A stretch of DNA of 29,670 nucleotides, from contig JAXDIH010000175.1 of the NCBI GenBank assembly GCA_034664105.1, positions 1 through 29,670 of the forward strand, in the 5' to 3' direction. Below, piece after piece: positions 16,081 through 22,929 of this stretch. The notes beneath the pieces were generated by a model. The model worked only from the letters and a program-made list of their open reading frames with translations, was not told the DNA's origin and did not search any database. Position numbers and translations under genes: made by a program. Source of the DNA: JACVRW01 sp034664105 (GTDB taxonomy: Bacteria; Actinomycetota; Thermoleophilia; Solirubrobacterales; Thermoleophilaceae). The stretch's first letter is position 1. The number at the start of each line of letters is the position of its first letter.

Positions 16081-17399
16081 GCCGGGCGGCGGCGCGTGTC
16101 CAGCCGCGTGACCTCCGCGGCGGGAGCTTCCTCGGCGGGCGCCGGGTCGAGCCCGAACAGCTCGCGCAGCGTATGCAGGTGGTGGTAGGAGCCGCGCTCC
16201 TTCAGGCGCACGGTCGGCTCGTGCAGGAGCCGCGAGGCGATCGCCTTCGCCATCAGCTCGACGCGCTCGCGGTCGGCCGCCGAGGGTGACTCCCAGCGTG
16301 ACTCGTTCTCCGCGAGCACCTGCCGGACCACCTCGTCGGCGCGCTGGCGCAGCGCCGAGATCGTCGGCACCACCTCCAGGCTGGCGATCCAGCTCTCGAA
16401 GCGCTGGACCTCCTCGCGCACGAGCACGAGCGCCTCCTCTGCCTCCGCCACACGGGCGTCGAGGTTGCGCGCCACCGCGCGCTGGAGGTCGTCCATGTCG
16501 TAGAGCGCGATGCCGGGGCAGTCGCGCACGCTCGGCTCGATGTCGCGCGGCACCGCCAGGTCGATCAGCACCAGCGGGCGGCCCATGCGCGACGCGGCCA
16601 CGAACTCCAGCTCCTCGCGACCGACGATCTGGTGGGGCGCCCCGGTGGAGGTGACGACGATGTCGGCCGCCTCCAGCTCGCGCGGCATGTCCTCGAACGT
16701 CACCGCGCGGCCGCCGAAGCGTTGTGCAAGCCCCAGTGCGCGGTCGTAGCGGCGGTTGGCCACGAACAGCGTCTCCACGCCGCGGTCGCGCAGGGCCCGC
16801 GCGGTCAGCTCGGCGTTCTCGCCGGCGCCGATCACCAGCACGCGGCGGTCGGCGAGCTCGCCGAGGAAGTCGGAGGCCAGCTGCACGGCGACCGTGGAGA
16901 TCGACACGTTCGAGCGGGCCACGCCGGTCTCGGTGCGCACGCGCTTGCCGGCCGCGAGCGCGTCCCGGAACAGCCGGTTGGACACCGGCCCGCTGACGCC
17001 CTCGACCAGCGCCATCTCGTAGGCGCGCTTGACCTGGCCCTGGATCTCGGCCTCGCCGACGATCATCGAGTCGAGCCCCGAGGTGACGGAGAAGAGGTGC
17101 TCCACGGCCTCGCGGCCGCGCAGCGAGTAGAGCGAGGCGATCAGCTCGGTCGGCCTCAGCTCGGCCTGCCTGGAGAGGATCGTCAGCGCGGCGTTCTCGG
17201 CCTCGAGGGCGTCGTCGGTCACCAGATACAGCTCGGTGCGGTTGCAGGTGAACAGCGCCACGGCCTCGTGCACGCGGGGGTGGTCGGTCAGCTCGCCGAG
17301 CACGCGGGCGGCGCGCCCGGACGGCAGCGCCAGCTTCTCGCGCAGCGGCAGCGGCGCGGTCTTGTGCGAGGCGCCGAGCGCGAGCAGCTCGCCGGTCAC
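16077..17399 (-). CDS. hemA: Glutamyl-tRNA reductase
   Basis: A 440-residue NADPH-dependent enzyme that reduces glutamyl-tRNA(Glu) to glutamate-1-semialdehyde, the entry step of C5 heme synthesis. Visible are GASHKTAPLPLREKLA at the N-terminus, the catalytic cysteine in LFTCNRTELY (Cys 52), SGLDSMIVGEAEIQGQVK near 108, the NADPH-binding VLVIGAGENAELTARALRDRG near 188, IDLAVPRDIEPSV near 274, and the C-terminal dimerisation helices ending in KERGSYHHLHTLRELFGL. It starts at GTG 17399, overlapping the ccmD-like stop by GTGA, and overlaps hemC by the same arrangement. The operon context ties heme synthesis to heme delivery for cytochromes c. Confidence 0.97.
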   Translation of the reverse strand: MTGELLALGASHKTAPLPLREKLALPSGRAARVLGELTDHPRVHEAVALFTCNRTELYLVTDDALEAENAALTILSRQAELRPTELIASLYSLRGREAVEHLFSVTSGLDSMIVGEAEIQGQVKRAYEMALVEGVSGPVSNRLFRDALAAGKRVRTETGVARSNVSISTVAVQLASDFLGELADRRVLVIGAGENAELTARALRDRGVETLFVANRRYDRALGLAQRFGGRAVTFEDMPRELEAADIVVTSTGAPHQIVGREELEFVAASRMGRPLVLIDLAVPRDIEPSVRDCPGIALYDMDDLQRAVARNLDARVAEAEEALVLVREEVQRFESWIASLEVVPTISALRQRADEVVRQVLAENESRWESPSAADRERVELMAKAIASRLLHEPTVRLKERGSYHHLHTLRELFGLDPAPAEEAPAAEVTRLDTRRRPA

Positions 17400-17563
17400 T
17401 CGTCCTCCTCGGCCAGCTCGGTCAGCTCGCGGTCGATGCGCACCAGCTTCGCCGCCATGATCGCCACGTAGATCAGGATCAGGGCGAGGAAGACGATGTA
17501 GGCGGCGGCGACGTACTTGCCGGCCTCGTCGAGCGGCAGGGCCGGTGCCGCGAGCCAGTTCAC
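17396..17563 (-). CDS. Small CcmD-like heme-exporter protein
   Basis: A 55-residue protein with one transmembrane segment at about 17-38 (YVAAAYIVFLALILIYVAIM) followed by a charged helix rich in Arg and Glu (LVRIDRELTELAEEDE). Size, topology and position directly after ccmC fit CcmD, which in System I cytochrome c maturation helps release heme-loaded CcmE from the CcmABC complex. It starts at GTG 17563 overlapping the ccmC stop by GTGA, and its own stop overlaps hemA by GTGA. CcmD proteins are poorly conserved, so the call rests mostly on context. Confidence 0.75.
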   Translation of the reverse strand: MNWLAAPALPLDEAGKYVAAAYIVFLALILIYVAIMAAKLVRIDRELTELAEEDE

Positions 17564-18258
17564 GCCGCCACCGCCTCGCGGTCGGCGCGGCGACGGCGCA
17601 GCCGGCTCAGCTGCAGCGCGGCGTGCTTGGCCGTCAGCTCGAACTTCCAGAGCGTCACGAACAGCAGCGTCATGGCCACCAGCCCGACCAGGAAGGTCAG
17701 GCGCATCTCGCCGGGCAGGCTGCCGCCCGTCTGCGAGAGCACGCGCGGGTGGGTGTAGGCCTCGGCCAGACGCACCGCCGTGAAGTTGAGCGGCACGAAC
17801 GCGCCGGCCGTGATGGCGAACACCGACGAGTAGCGCGCCTGGCGCTCGGGGTCCTCGATCGAGAAGCGCAGCGGGAAGTACACGCAGTAGAGGAGGAACA
17901 CGACCAGGAACGACACCAGGACGGGCTCGTCCCAGACCCACCAGTGGCCCCACGAGGCCTTGGCCCAGATCGCGCCGGTCACGAGCACGCCGAGCCCCAG
18001 GATGATCGACAGGTGGATCGCCACGTACGAGCGCAGGTCCCATGAGGGGTCGCCCGAGCGCAGGTGGCGGATCGCGAACACGCCGCCGGCCACGAAGCCG
18101 CCCAAGGCCACGATCGCCATCGGCACGTGGAGATAGAAGACCTTCTGGATGAAGCCCTGGTCGCCGTCGAGCGGCGCGTAGAAGAAGACGAGCGCGAACG
18201 CCGTCGTGACCGCCACGACGGTGGCTGCTGCCAGGGGGACGAGGCCCTTCGAATACAT
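17560..18258 (-). CDS. ccmC: Heme exporter/handling protein CcmC (WWD domain)
   Basis: A 232-residue protein with six membrane segments that presents heme for cytochrome c maturation. The tryptophan-rich WWD motif is clear in AKASWGHWWVWDEPVLVSF near residue 105. A conserved His lies in KVFYLHVPMAIVAL near residue 44, and a second candidate in AEAYTHPRV near 175, flanking the motif as expected for heme ligands. Length fits CcmC rather than the longer CcsA or CcmF. ATG 18258 shares its A with the last base of the ccmB stop (TGATG), so ccmB and ccmC are tightly coupled. A longer open frame upstream is antisense noise over ccmB. Confidence 0.92.
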   Translation of the reverse strand: MYSKGLVPLAAATVVAVTTAFALVFFYAPLDGDQGFIQKVFYLHVPMAIVALGGFVAGGVFAIRHLRSGDPSWDLRSYVAIHLSIILGLGVLVTGAIWAKASWGHWWVWDEPVLVSFLVVFLLYCVYFPLRFSIEDPERQARYSSVFAITAGAFVPLNFTAVRLAEAYTHPRVLSQTGGSLPGEMRLTFLVGLVAMTLLFVTLWKFELTAKHAALQLSRLRRRRADREAVAA

Positions 18259-18932
18259 CAGTCCTCGAGCAAGAAGTCGAAGACAGCGACTGAGACAAGC
18301 ACGAACACGACATCGTAAAGCGTGAGCAGACCAAGCCAGCGTCCCAGGTCCTCGGGACCCTGGTCCTGGCGCATCAGCGGCTCGGTCGCCTGGGCGCACG
18401 AGATCAGCAGCGGCACCAGCAACGGCAGCAGCAACAGCGGCACGATCAGCTCGCGCGTTCGGGTCTCGGCGGCCAGCGCCGCCACCAGCGCGCCGACCGC
18501 GGACACGCCGAGGTTGCCGAGCAGCAGGATCAGTGGCAGCTCCGGCAGCGTTCCGCCCAGCCCGGGGCCGAGCAGCAGCAGGTCGAACGCGGGCACGGCG
18601 ACGATCTCCACCGCCACCAGGAACAGGAACAACGCACTCGCCTTGGCCAGGAACAGCGCGGTGCGGTCCACCGGCGCCAGCAGCAGCGCGTCGATGCCGC
18701 CCTGCTCGCGCTCGGCGGCGAACAGCCGCGTCACGCCGATCACCGACGCCAGCAGCAGCGTGACCCACAGCACTCCGGCGGCCAGCGCGCCGTCGAGCGA
18801 GTCGCGGTCAAGCCCGAAGTGGAACAGCACGTAGACCGTGATCGTGAACAGCGTCATGGCCGGCACCGCTTCCTTGGTGCGCCACTCCAGCAGCAGGTCC
18901 TTGCGCAGGATGACGGTGGCCGCGCGGATCAC
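18258..18932 (-). CDS. ccmB: Heme exporter membrane protein CcmB
   Basis: A 224-residue ABC-transporter permease that pairs with CcmA in the CcmABCD complex. It opens with a short cytoplasmic stretch RAATVILRKDLLLEWRTKE, has six hydrophobic segments, and carries LFAAEREQGGIDALLLAPVDR near 70, the family's best conserved cytoplasmic loop. The start is GTG 18932, set by GAGGAG 8 bases upstream. That ribosome-binding site is the third, diverged copy of a 20-base unit repeated just upstream, so translation coupling to ccmA has an odd geometry (see the repeat at 18939-18987). The end overlaps ccmC by one base. Confidence 0.93.
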   Translation of the reverse strand: MIRAATVILRKDLLLEWRTKEAVPAMTLFTITVYVLFHFGLDRDSLDGALAAGVLWVTLLLASVIGVTRLFAAEREQGGIDALLLAPVDRTALFLAKASALFLFLVAVEIVAVPAFDLLLLGPGLGGTLPELPLILLLGNLGVSAVGALVAALAAETRTRELIVPLLLLPLLVPLLISCAQATEPLMRQDQGPEDLGRWLGLLTLYDVVFVLVSVAVFDFLLED

Positions 18933-18952
18933 GAGCGCAGCTCCTCGATCAC
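18929..18952 (-). other. 7-codon mini-ORF 2 in the ccmA/ccmB junction
   Basis: GTG 18952 encodes VIEELRS and stops at TGA 18931-18929, which overlaps the ccmB GTG as GTGA. GAGGAG lies 8 bases upstream of its GTG. It is probably a re-initiation stepping stone rather than a functional peptide. Confidence 0.4.
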
Positions 18953-18987
18953 CGGTACAGCTCCTCGATCACCGGTACAGCTCCTCG
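18939..18987. repeat. 20-bp tandem repeat, 2.45 copies, at the ccmA/ccmB junction
   Basis: Top-strand unit AGCTCCTCGATCACCGGTAC occurs at 18939-18958 and 18959-18978, followed by AGCTCCTCG. On the minus (coding) strand each unit reads GAGGAGCTGTACCGGTGATC: a ribosome-binding site, an 8-base spacer, a GTG start and an overlapping TGA stop. A third copy, GAGGAGCTGCGCTCGTGATC, differs at four positions and is the true ccmB initiation site. The duplicated segment includes the ccmA stop codon. Confidence 0.95.
18949..18972 (-). other. 7-codon mini-ORF 1 in the ccmA/ccmB junction
   Basis: GTG 18972 overlaps the ccmA stop as GTGA, encodes VIEELYR, and stops at TGA 18951-18949, which overlaps GTG 18952 of mini-ORF 2 in the same way. 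Its GAGGAG lies inside the last ccmA codons. Confidence 0.4.
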
Positions 18988-19616
18988 TCCTCGGCCACGG
19001 GGTGCCCGCGCTTGAGGCGCAGCACGACGTCGGCCTCGGCGAGCGCGCCGCGCACGTCGTGGCTCACGAGCACGCGCGTGCGCCTGGAGGCGCGCCCGAT
19101 CAGCGGCTCGAGCAGCTCCGCGGCGGCGGGGTCGAGGTTGGCGCGCGGCTCGTCGAGCAGCAGCAGCGGCGGCTCGTGCAGGACCGCCCGGGCGGCGGCC
19201 ACGCGCTGAACCATGCCGCGCGAGAGCTCCCTCACCGGGTCGTCGGCGCGGCGCTCCATGCCGACCTCGCGCAGCACCGTGTCCACCCGCGCCTGGGGAA
19301 CGCCGTGCAGCCGGGCGTGGTAGCGCAGGTTCTCGCGGCCGCTGAGGTCGCGGTAGAGCAGCGGGTCGTGGCCGAGGTAGCCGATCTGGCCGGGCAGCTT
19401 CCAGCGCTCTCGCGGCAGGTCGGCGTCGAGCACGCGGGCGCTGCCGCCGTGGGGGCGCAGCAAGCCGGCCAGCACGCGCAGCAGGGTCGACTTGCCGGCC
19501 CCGTTGCCGCCCAGCACCGTCAGCGTCTGACCGGGCTCCACGCGCACGCTGACGCCGGCGAGCGCGATGCGCTCGCCAAACCGCCGTTCGAGGCCGTCGA
19601 GCTCGATCGCCGCCAC
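18969..19616 (-). CDS. ccmA: Heme exporter ATP-binding protein CcmA
   Basis: A 215-residue ABC ATPase, the energy subunit of the CcmABCD complex. It has Walker A GGNGAGKSTLL (about 36-46), the signature LSRGMVQRVAAARAV near 130, Walker B LLLLDEPRANLD near 153, and a switch His in VLVSHDVRGAL. The frame stays open for another 85 codons upstream through the GC-rich repeat array, but I set the start at GTG 19616: family homology begins right there (AAIELDGLERRFG) and a TAGGCT box lies 7 bases before it. It is first in the ccmABCD-hemAC operon. The last codons (EELYR, stop) are part of the tandem duplication. Confidence 0.93.
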   Translation of the reverse strand: MAAIELDGLERRFGERIALAGVSVRVEPGQTLTVLGGNGAGKSTLLRVLAGLLRPHGGSARVLDADLPRERWKLPGQIGYLGHDPLLYRDLSGRENLRYHARLHGVPQARVDTVLREVGMERRADDPVRELSRGMVQRVAAARAVLHEPPLLLLDEPRANLDPAAAELLEPLIGRASRRTRVLVSHDVRGALAEADVVLRLKRGHPVAEDEELYR

Positions 19617-19623
19617 GCGGGGA

Positions 19624-19629
19624 AGCCTA
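19624..19629 (-). promoter_or_regulatory. Probable -10 box of the ccmABCD-hemAC operon (leaderless)
   Basis: TAGGCT on the minus strand, 7 bases before GTG 19616. It lies 12 bases from the GGCGCGCC repeat array, so that array would occupy the -35 and upstream region of this operon's promoter. Confidence 0.5.
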
Positions 19630-19640
19630 TGGGTGGGGGA

Positions 19641-19800
19641 CCGGGCGCCCGGCGCGCCCCGGGCGAACGGCGCGCCCCGGGCGCCCGGCGCGCCCACGGC
19701 GCCCGGCGCGCCCCTCGGCCAACGGCGCGCCCCCCCGGCCAACGGCGCGCCCCGGGCGAACGGCGCGCCCCGCCGGGCGCCCGGCGCGCCCCGGGCGAAC
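19641..19800. repeat. GGCGCGCC minisatellite-like array, eight cores
   Basis: Eight exact GGCGCGCC palindromes start at 19651, 19669, 19687, 19705, 19724, 19744, 19762 and 19783, at steps of 18, 18, 18, 19, 20, 18 and 21 bases. Linkers are variants of two kinds, CCGGGCGAAC and CCGGGCGCCC. The array fills the promoter-proximal space between ccmA (minus) and the VOC gene (plus). It is free of stops in several frames only because it is almost pure G+C; I do not consider it coding. The rest of the 333-base gap holds the inverted repeat and promoter listed next. Confidence 0.9.
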
Positions 19801-19826
19801 GGCAGCAATAAAGGCGGCCAGGCCGA

Positions 19827-19873
19827 GTGTGGGCCCCGAACGTCAGGCATAGCCCCCACTTCGGGGCCCACAC
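19827..19873. repeat. Perfect 14-bp inverted repeat (hairpin), 19-base loop
   Basis: GTGTGGGCCCCGAA (19827-19840) is the exact reverse complement of TTCGGGGCCCACAC (19860-19873). No T-run follows on either strand, so it is not a classic intrinsic terminator. It could be a dispersed extragenic palindrome, a protein site or an RNA-level structure. It lies upstream of both divergent genes, where a terminator is not needed. Confidence 0.85.
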
Positions 19874-19935
19874 CCCTTGCCGCGGCGCTCCGGGGCGGGG
19901 GCGGGGGTCGCCCTGGTTGCTGCTTTACGCCCCGG

Positions 19936-19941
19936 TAGCCT
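19936..19941 (+). promoter_or_regulatory. Probable -10 box of the VOC gene (leaderless)
   Basis: TAGCCT, 8 bases before GTG 19950. No ribosome-binding site lies in the short space, which fits leaderless initiation. Confidence 0.5.
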
Positions 19942-19949
19942 CAAGCGCC

Positions 19950-20396
19950 GTGCCCGACCGCGCTCGCCTTGTCGGCATCAACCACATCGTCCTCGAGGTC
20001 GGTGATGTCGAGCAGGCGCTCGAGTTCTACGGGCGCGTCTTCGACTTCGAGCTGCGCGGCCGCGCCGGGCGCATGGCCTTCCTCGACATGGGCGACCAGT
20101 TCCTCGTGCTTGCCGAGGGCCGCACCCAGGAGCCCGACGGGGCCCGCCACTTCGGCCTGGTCGTAGACGACCGCGAGCGCGCCAAGACGCTGGCCGAGCA
20201 GGCCGGCGCTGAGCTGCTCGGCGGCCCCGGCGTCGACTTCCACGACCCGTGGGGCAACCGCGTGCAGTTGATCGACTACTCGGACGTGCAGTTCTCGAAG
20301 ACGCCGGAGGTCCTCGCGGGCATGGGCCTGGAGCAGCTCCAGAAGTCGCCCCAGGCGCTGGAGGAGCTCGCCAAGAAGGGCCTGCTGGCCGGATGA
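19950..20396 (+). CDS. VOC (glyoxalase/bleomycin resistance/dioxygenase) family protein
   Basis: A 148-residue single VOC domain of two beta-alpha-beta-beta-beta modules. It shows GINHIVLEVGDVEQALEFYG (His 12), QFLVLAEG (Glu 56), ARHFGLVVDD (His 67) and DFHDPWGNRVQLIDYSD. The first three are at metal-ligand positions of the superfamily; the fourth, usually Glu in GNxxEL, is Gln 106. The C-terminal 35 residues form a Leu/Lys-rich helix after the domain. The substrate cannot be predicted: isomerase, dioxygenase and binding proteins all share this fold. GTG 19950 is chosen from the homology and TAGCCT box; an earlier in-frame ATG at 19827 would add residues from the hairpin. It is convergent with the copper-radical oxidase gene. 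Confidence 0.85.
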   Translation: MPDRARLVGINHIVLEVGDVEQALEFYGRVFDFELRGRAGRMAFLDMGDQFLVLAEGRTQEPDGARHFGLVVDDRERAKTLAEQAGAELLGGPGVDFHDPWGNRVQLIDYSDVQFSKTPEVLAGMGLEQLQKSPQALEELAKKGLLAG

Positions 20397-20400
20397 CACC

Positions 20401-20416
20401 GGGGGCTCACGCCCCC
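20401..20416. terminator. GC hairpin between convergent genes
   Basis: GGGGGC-TCAC-GCCCCC, a 6-bp stem with a 4-base loop, lies 4 bases after the VOC stop and 24 bases after the oppositely directed oxidase stop. It has no T-run, but position and symmetry fit a bidirectional terminator. The rest of 20397-20439 shows nothing. Confidence 0.55.
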
Positions 20417-20439
20417 GCCCCCCGATGAGGTCTGGCCGG

Positions 20440-22433
20440 TTAGTGGAGCGTCAGCTGCTTCGCGACCGACGGCACCGGGCCCTTGTCGGTCTTGCGGTTG
20501 ACGAACAGCATGTAGGGCCCGGGCGGGGCCACGTTGGCGTTCGGCGGCGTGGCCACGGTCAGCCGGTTGCCCAGGCGCCCGATCACCCGCAGCACCACGC
20601 TGCGCTGGTCGGCGTCCGTCACGTGCGTGGGAGTCGGGTTGCGCACCAGCACCACGCTGTCGATCTCGCTCGCCGGCCGGTCGACGACGACCTGCATCGT
20701 CCCGCCGTAGCCGGCCGTCGATGGCGCCGACGCGATGGCCGGCCGCGCCCCGCGGAACAGGTAGGGCGGGCTGTACAGCTCGAAGCTCGGGTCGCGCTCG
20801 TTCGGTGAGAACCCCGGCAGGCTGATGTGCTTGAGGTAGAGCGTGGTGATCGGCGCGTGGCCGCCGATCAGGATGCGCCCGTCGGGCAGCAGCGCCGCGG
20901 TGTTGTGGTAGGTCCGCGGCCGGTGACCCTCGGCGATCGGGCGCCAGTCGCCGGTGTCGGGATTCCAGAGCTCGGCCTGCTTCACCGGCAGCTCCAGGCC
21001 GGGAGATGCCACCTCGTCGCGGTCGGCGCCGGAGAAGGCGATCACCTCGCCGGTCGGCAGCAGCACGCCCGACGGGTACCAGCGCGGCCGGCTCAGGTCG
21101 CCGGTCGGCTTGGTCGAGATGGCGTCGCCGCGCTCGGTGTCGACGGTCGTGATGCGCGCGTCGCTGGTGGACAGGTAGCTGCCCGGGCTCGGCGGGTTGA
21201 CCACGCCGCCGGCGGTCAGGAACGACGCCTTCGTGTAGCGGCCGAGCAGATCCGGCTGCAGCGGCAACATCACCGAGAACGTGGAGCCGCGGAAGCCGGG
21301 GATCGTGAAGCTCTTGCCGCCCCCGGGGATGCCGAGCTTCGACAGGTCGGAGAGCGGCTGGCCGAAGTCGAGGTCGAGCAGGTTCGCGAGCGTGCCGCCC
21401 TCGAGCCCGGGGATGCCCAGGTCCTTCCAGCGTCCGGTCGTCGGGTCGTAGGAGGCCGCGACGTTCCAGAGCGCCTCGTCGTAGGCCTGGCCGAGCGGGT
21501 TGAACGACTGCCCGGCCGCGTTGTAGTAGACGTGGCCATTGGGCAGCAGGTGCAGGCGCGCGAACAGCGGCAGCGAGCGCTCCGCGTCGGGGCCGTTGTC
21601 GGTCCACTTCCCGGCGGCCGGGTCGTAGTCTCGGTCTTGCGGACGTTCGTGAACGAGTCCTCCGGGTGGTCCGGATAGACCGGCTTGACCAGCTTCTCCA
21701 CGCCGCTCGCCACGAACTCCTTGCCGTTCCCGAGCGATACCAGGCTCGGGTACCAGCGGCCCACGTTCATCGAGCCGGTCTGCGACCAGCGGTTGGTTGC
21801 CGGGTCGTAGATGCGGGTGGCGCGCAGCCCCTCGAGCTCCACCACGCCGATGCCCGTGTCGGCGATCTCCGGGTCCTGGTAGTAGGCGGTGCCGCCGGTG
21901 GCGATGATGCGGCCGTCGGGGAGGAACGTGTGGTCGGAGCAGAACAGCGCACCGTCGTTGTTGGGCTCGCCGTTGCCGCCAGGGAACAGCGGGTTGCCGT
22001 AGCCGCCGGGATTGGCTCCGGCATCGGACGGCGACGGCACCGTCCACGTGGGCGGGTCGGTGGCGAGGTTCAGCAGCCGCGACTGGTCGTTCAGAGCGAC
22101 GCTGCCGTAGTCGGTGATCAGCGACCGCTCGATCCGCTCCGTCCCCTCGAGCGCGTTCCAGTACACGATGCGGCCGTTCGGCAGCACGCTCATGCTGCCG
22201 GCGGCGGGCTTGCAGCGGGTCACGCCGTCGGTGCCGACCACGCAGCGGTCCTGGGTCGGGACATCGCCCACCCCGGGCTCCTCGAACGGCGGGCCGAAGC
22301 GGCCGTCGTCGGCCGGGTTGCCAGAGGTGGGGAGCGCGGGGAGGGCCGGGCCCAGCTGCGTGTCCTCGTGGTGCGCGAACGCCGGCGCGGCCAGCACGAG
22401 CACGAGCGCGACGACGAGGACCACTCGACCCAC
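20440..22433 (-). pseudogene. Secreted copper-radical (galactose/glyoxal oxidase-like) protein, frameshifted
   Basis: Two overlapping frames together encode one 664-residue-scale protein. The 5' frame runs from GTG 22433 to about codon 268; the 3' frame continues from about 21627 to TAA 20440. At 21621-21632 the minus strand reads GAGACTACGACC; one extra base would give the expected Thr-Tyr-Asp-Pro continuation. A signal peptide (about 1-20, ending AFA) and Kelch-type repeats are visible. Copper-radical oxidase residues appear on both sides of the break: ALFCSDHTF (Cys 165) and GRWYPS (Tyr 228) in the first frame, then RTYHNTAALLPDGRI (Tyr-His) and TPTHVTDADQR (His) in the DUF1929-type C-terminal domain. 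The residues look intact, so this is either a recent pseudogene or a sequence error. I see no slippery heptamer. Confidence 0.82.
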
Positions 22434-22441
22434 CGGGCCGA

Positions 22442-22447
22442 TTAGTA
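22442..22447 (-). promoter_or_regulatory. Probable -10 box of the oxidase gene (leaderless)
   Basis: TACTAA (or TACTAAT) on the minus strand, 8 bases before GTG 22433, in the 31-base gap after moaB. It gives the oxidase its own promoter. Confidence 0.45.
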
Positions 22448-22464
22448 CCCCGCGTGGGGCAAAC

Positions 22465-22929
22465 CTAGTCCCGCTCGAGGGTGGCGGCCGCGTGCTCCAG
22501 AGTGGGAGCGAGGATCGGCCAGGACTGGTCGATCGCCTTCGGGTTCCCGGGGAAGTTCACGATCAGGGTGCGCCCGCGCACTCCGGACACTCCGCGCGTG
22601 AGCAGCCCGAGCGGGGTGTGCTCGCGCGAGTCGGCGCGGATCGCCTCGGCGTAGCCGGGTGCCTCGCGGTCGATCACGTCGCGCGTGGCCTCGGGCGTCA
22701 CGTCATCGACGGTCAGGCCGGTGCCGCCCGTGGTGAATATGAACCGCACGCCCTCCTGGTCGACCAGCCGCTTCAGGACGCCCGTGATCGCCCCGCGATC
22801 GTCGGCGACCGTCTCGCACGACACCTCGAGGCCCGCCGCCTCGCACAGCTCGGCCAGCCGCGGGCCGGAGACGTCCTCGCCCTCGCCGCGAGCCAGCGAG
22901 CTGGACACGGTGACCACCGCTGCCTTCAT
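22465..22929 (-). CDS. moaB: Molybdenum cofactor biosynthesis protein MoaB/MogA family
   Basis: A 154-residue protein of the MoCF-binding fold that adenylates molybdopterin before metal insertion (MogA/MoaB role). Motifs are IFTTGGTGLTVDDVTPEAT near residue 69 and LIVNFPGNPKAID near 125, plus AVVTVSSSLARGEGEDVSGP at the N-terminus. ATG 22929 overlaps the moaC stop as ATGA. A longer open frame upstream is out of phase with moaC homology and is ignored. It is the third gene of the met8-like/moaC/moaB operon. Confidence 0.93.
   Translation of the reverse strand: MKAAVVTVSSSLARGEGEDVSGPRLAELCEAAGLEVSCETVADDRGAITGVLKRLVDQEGVRFIFTTGGTGLTVDDVTPEATRDVIDREAPGYAEAIRADSREHTPLGLLTRGVSGVRGRTLIVNFPGNPKAIDQSWPILAPTLEHAAATLERD

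Noticed and set aside
19641..19800. CRISPR-like array
   Set aside because: Repeats of 8 bases with 10-13 base linkers that are themselves repetitive; no spacers and no cas genes.
19617..19871. Extension of CcmA upstream through the repeat array as a Gly-Ala-Pro-Arg-rich N-terminus
   Set aside because: The frame is open only because the DNA is nearly pure G+C. CcmA homology and the TAGGCT box both fix the start at 19616, and linker lengths of 10-13 bases break the reading frame within the array.
21600..21660. Programmed -1 frameshifting in the oxidase gene
   Set aside because: No X-XXY-YYZ heptamer or nearby strong stem at the junction; a one-base loss or sequence error explains it better.
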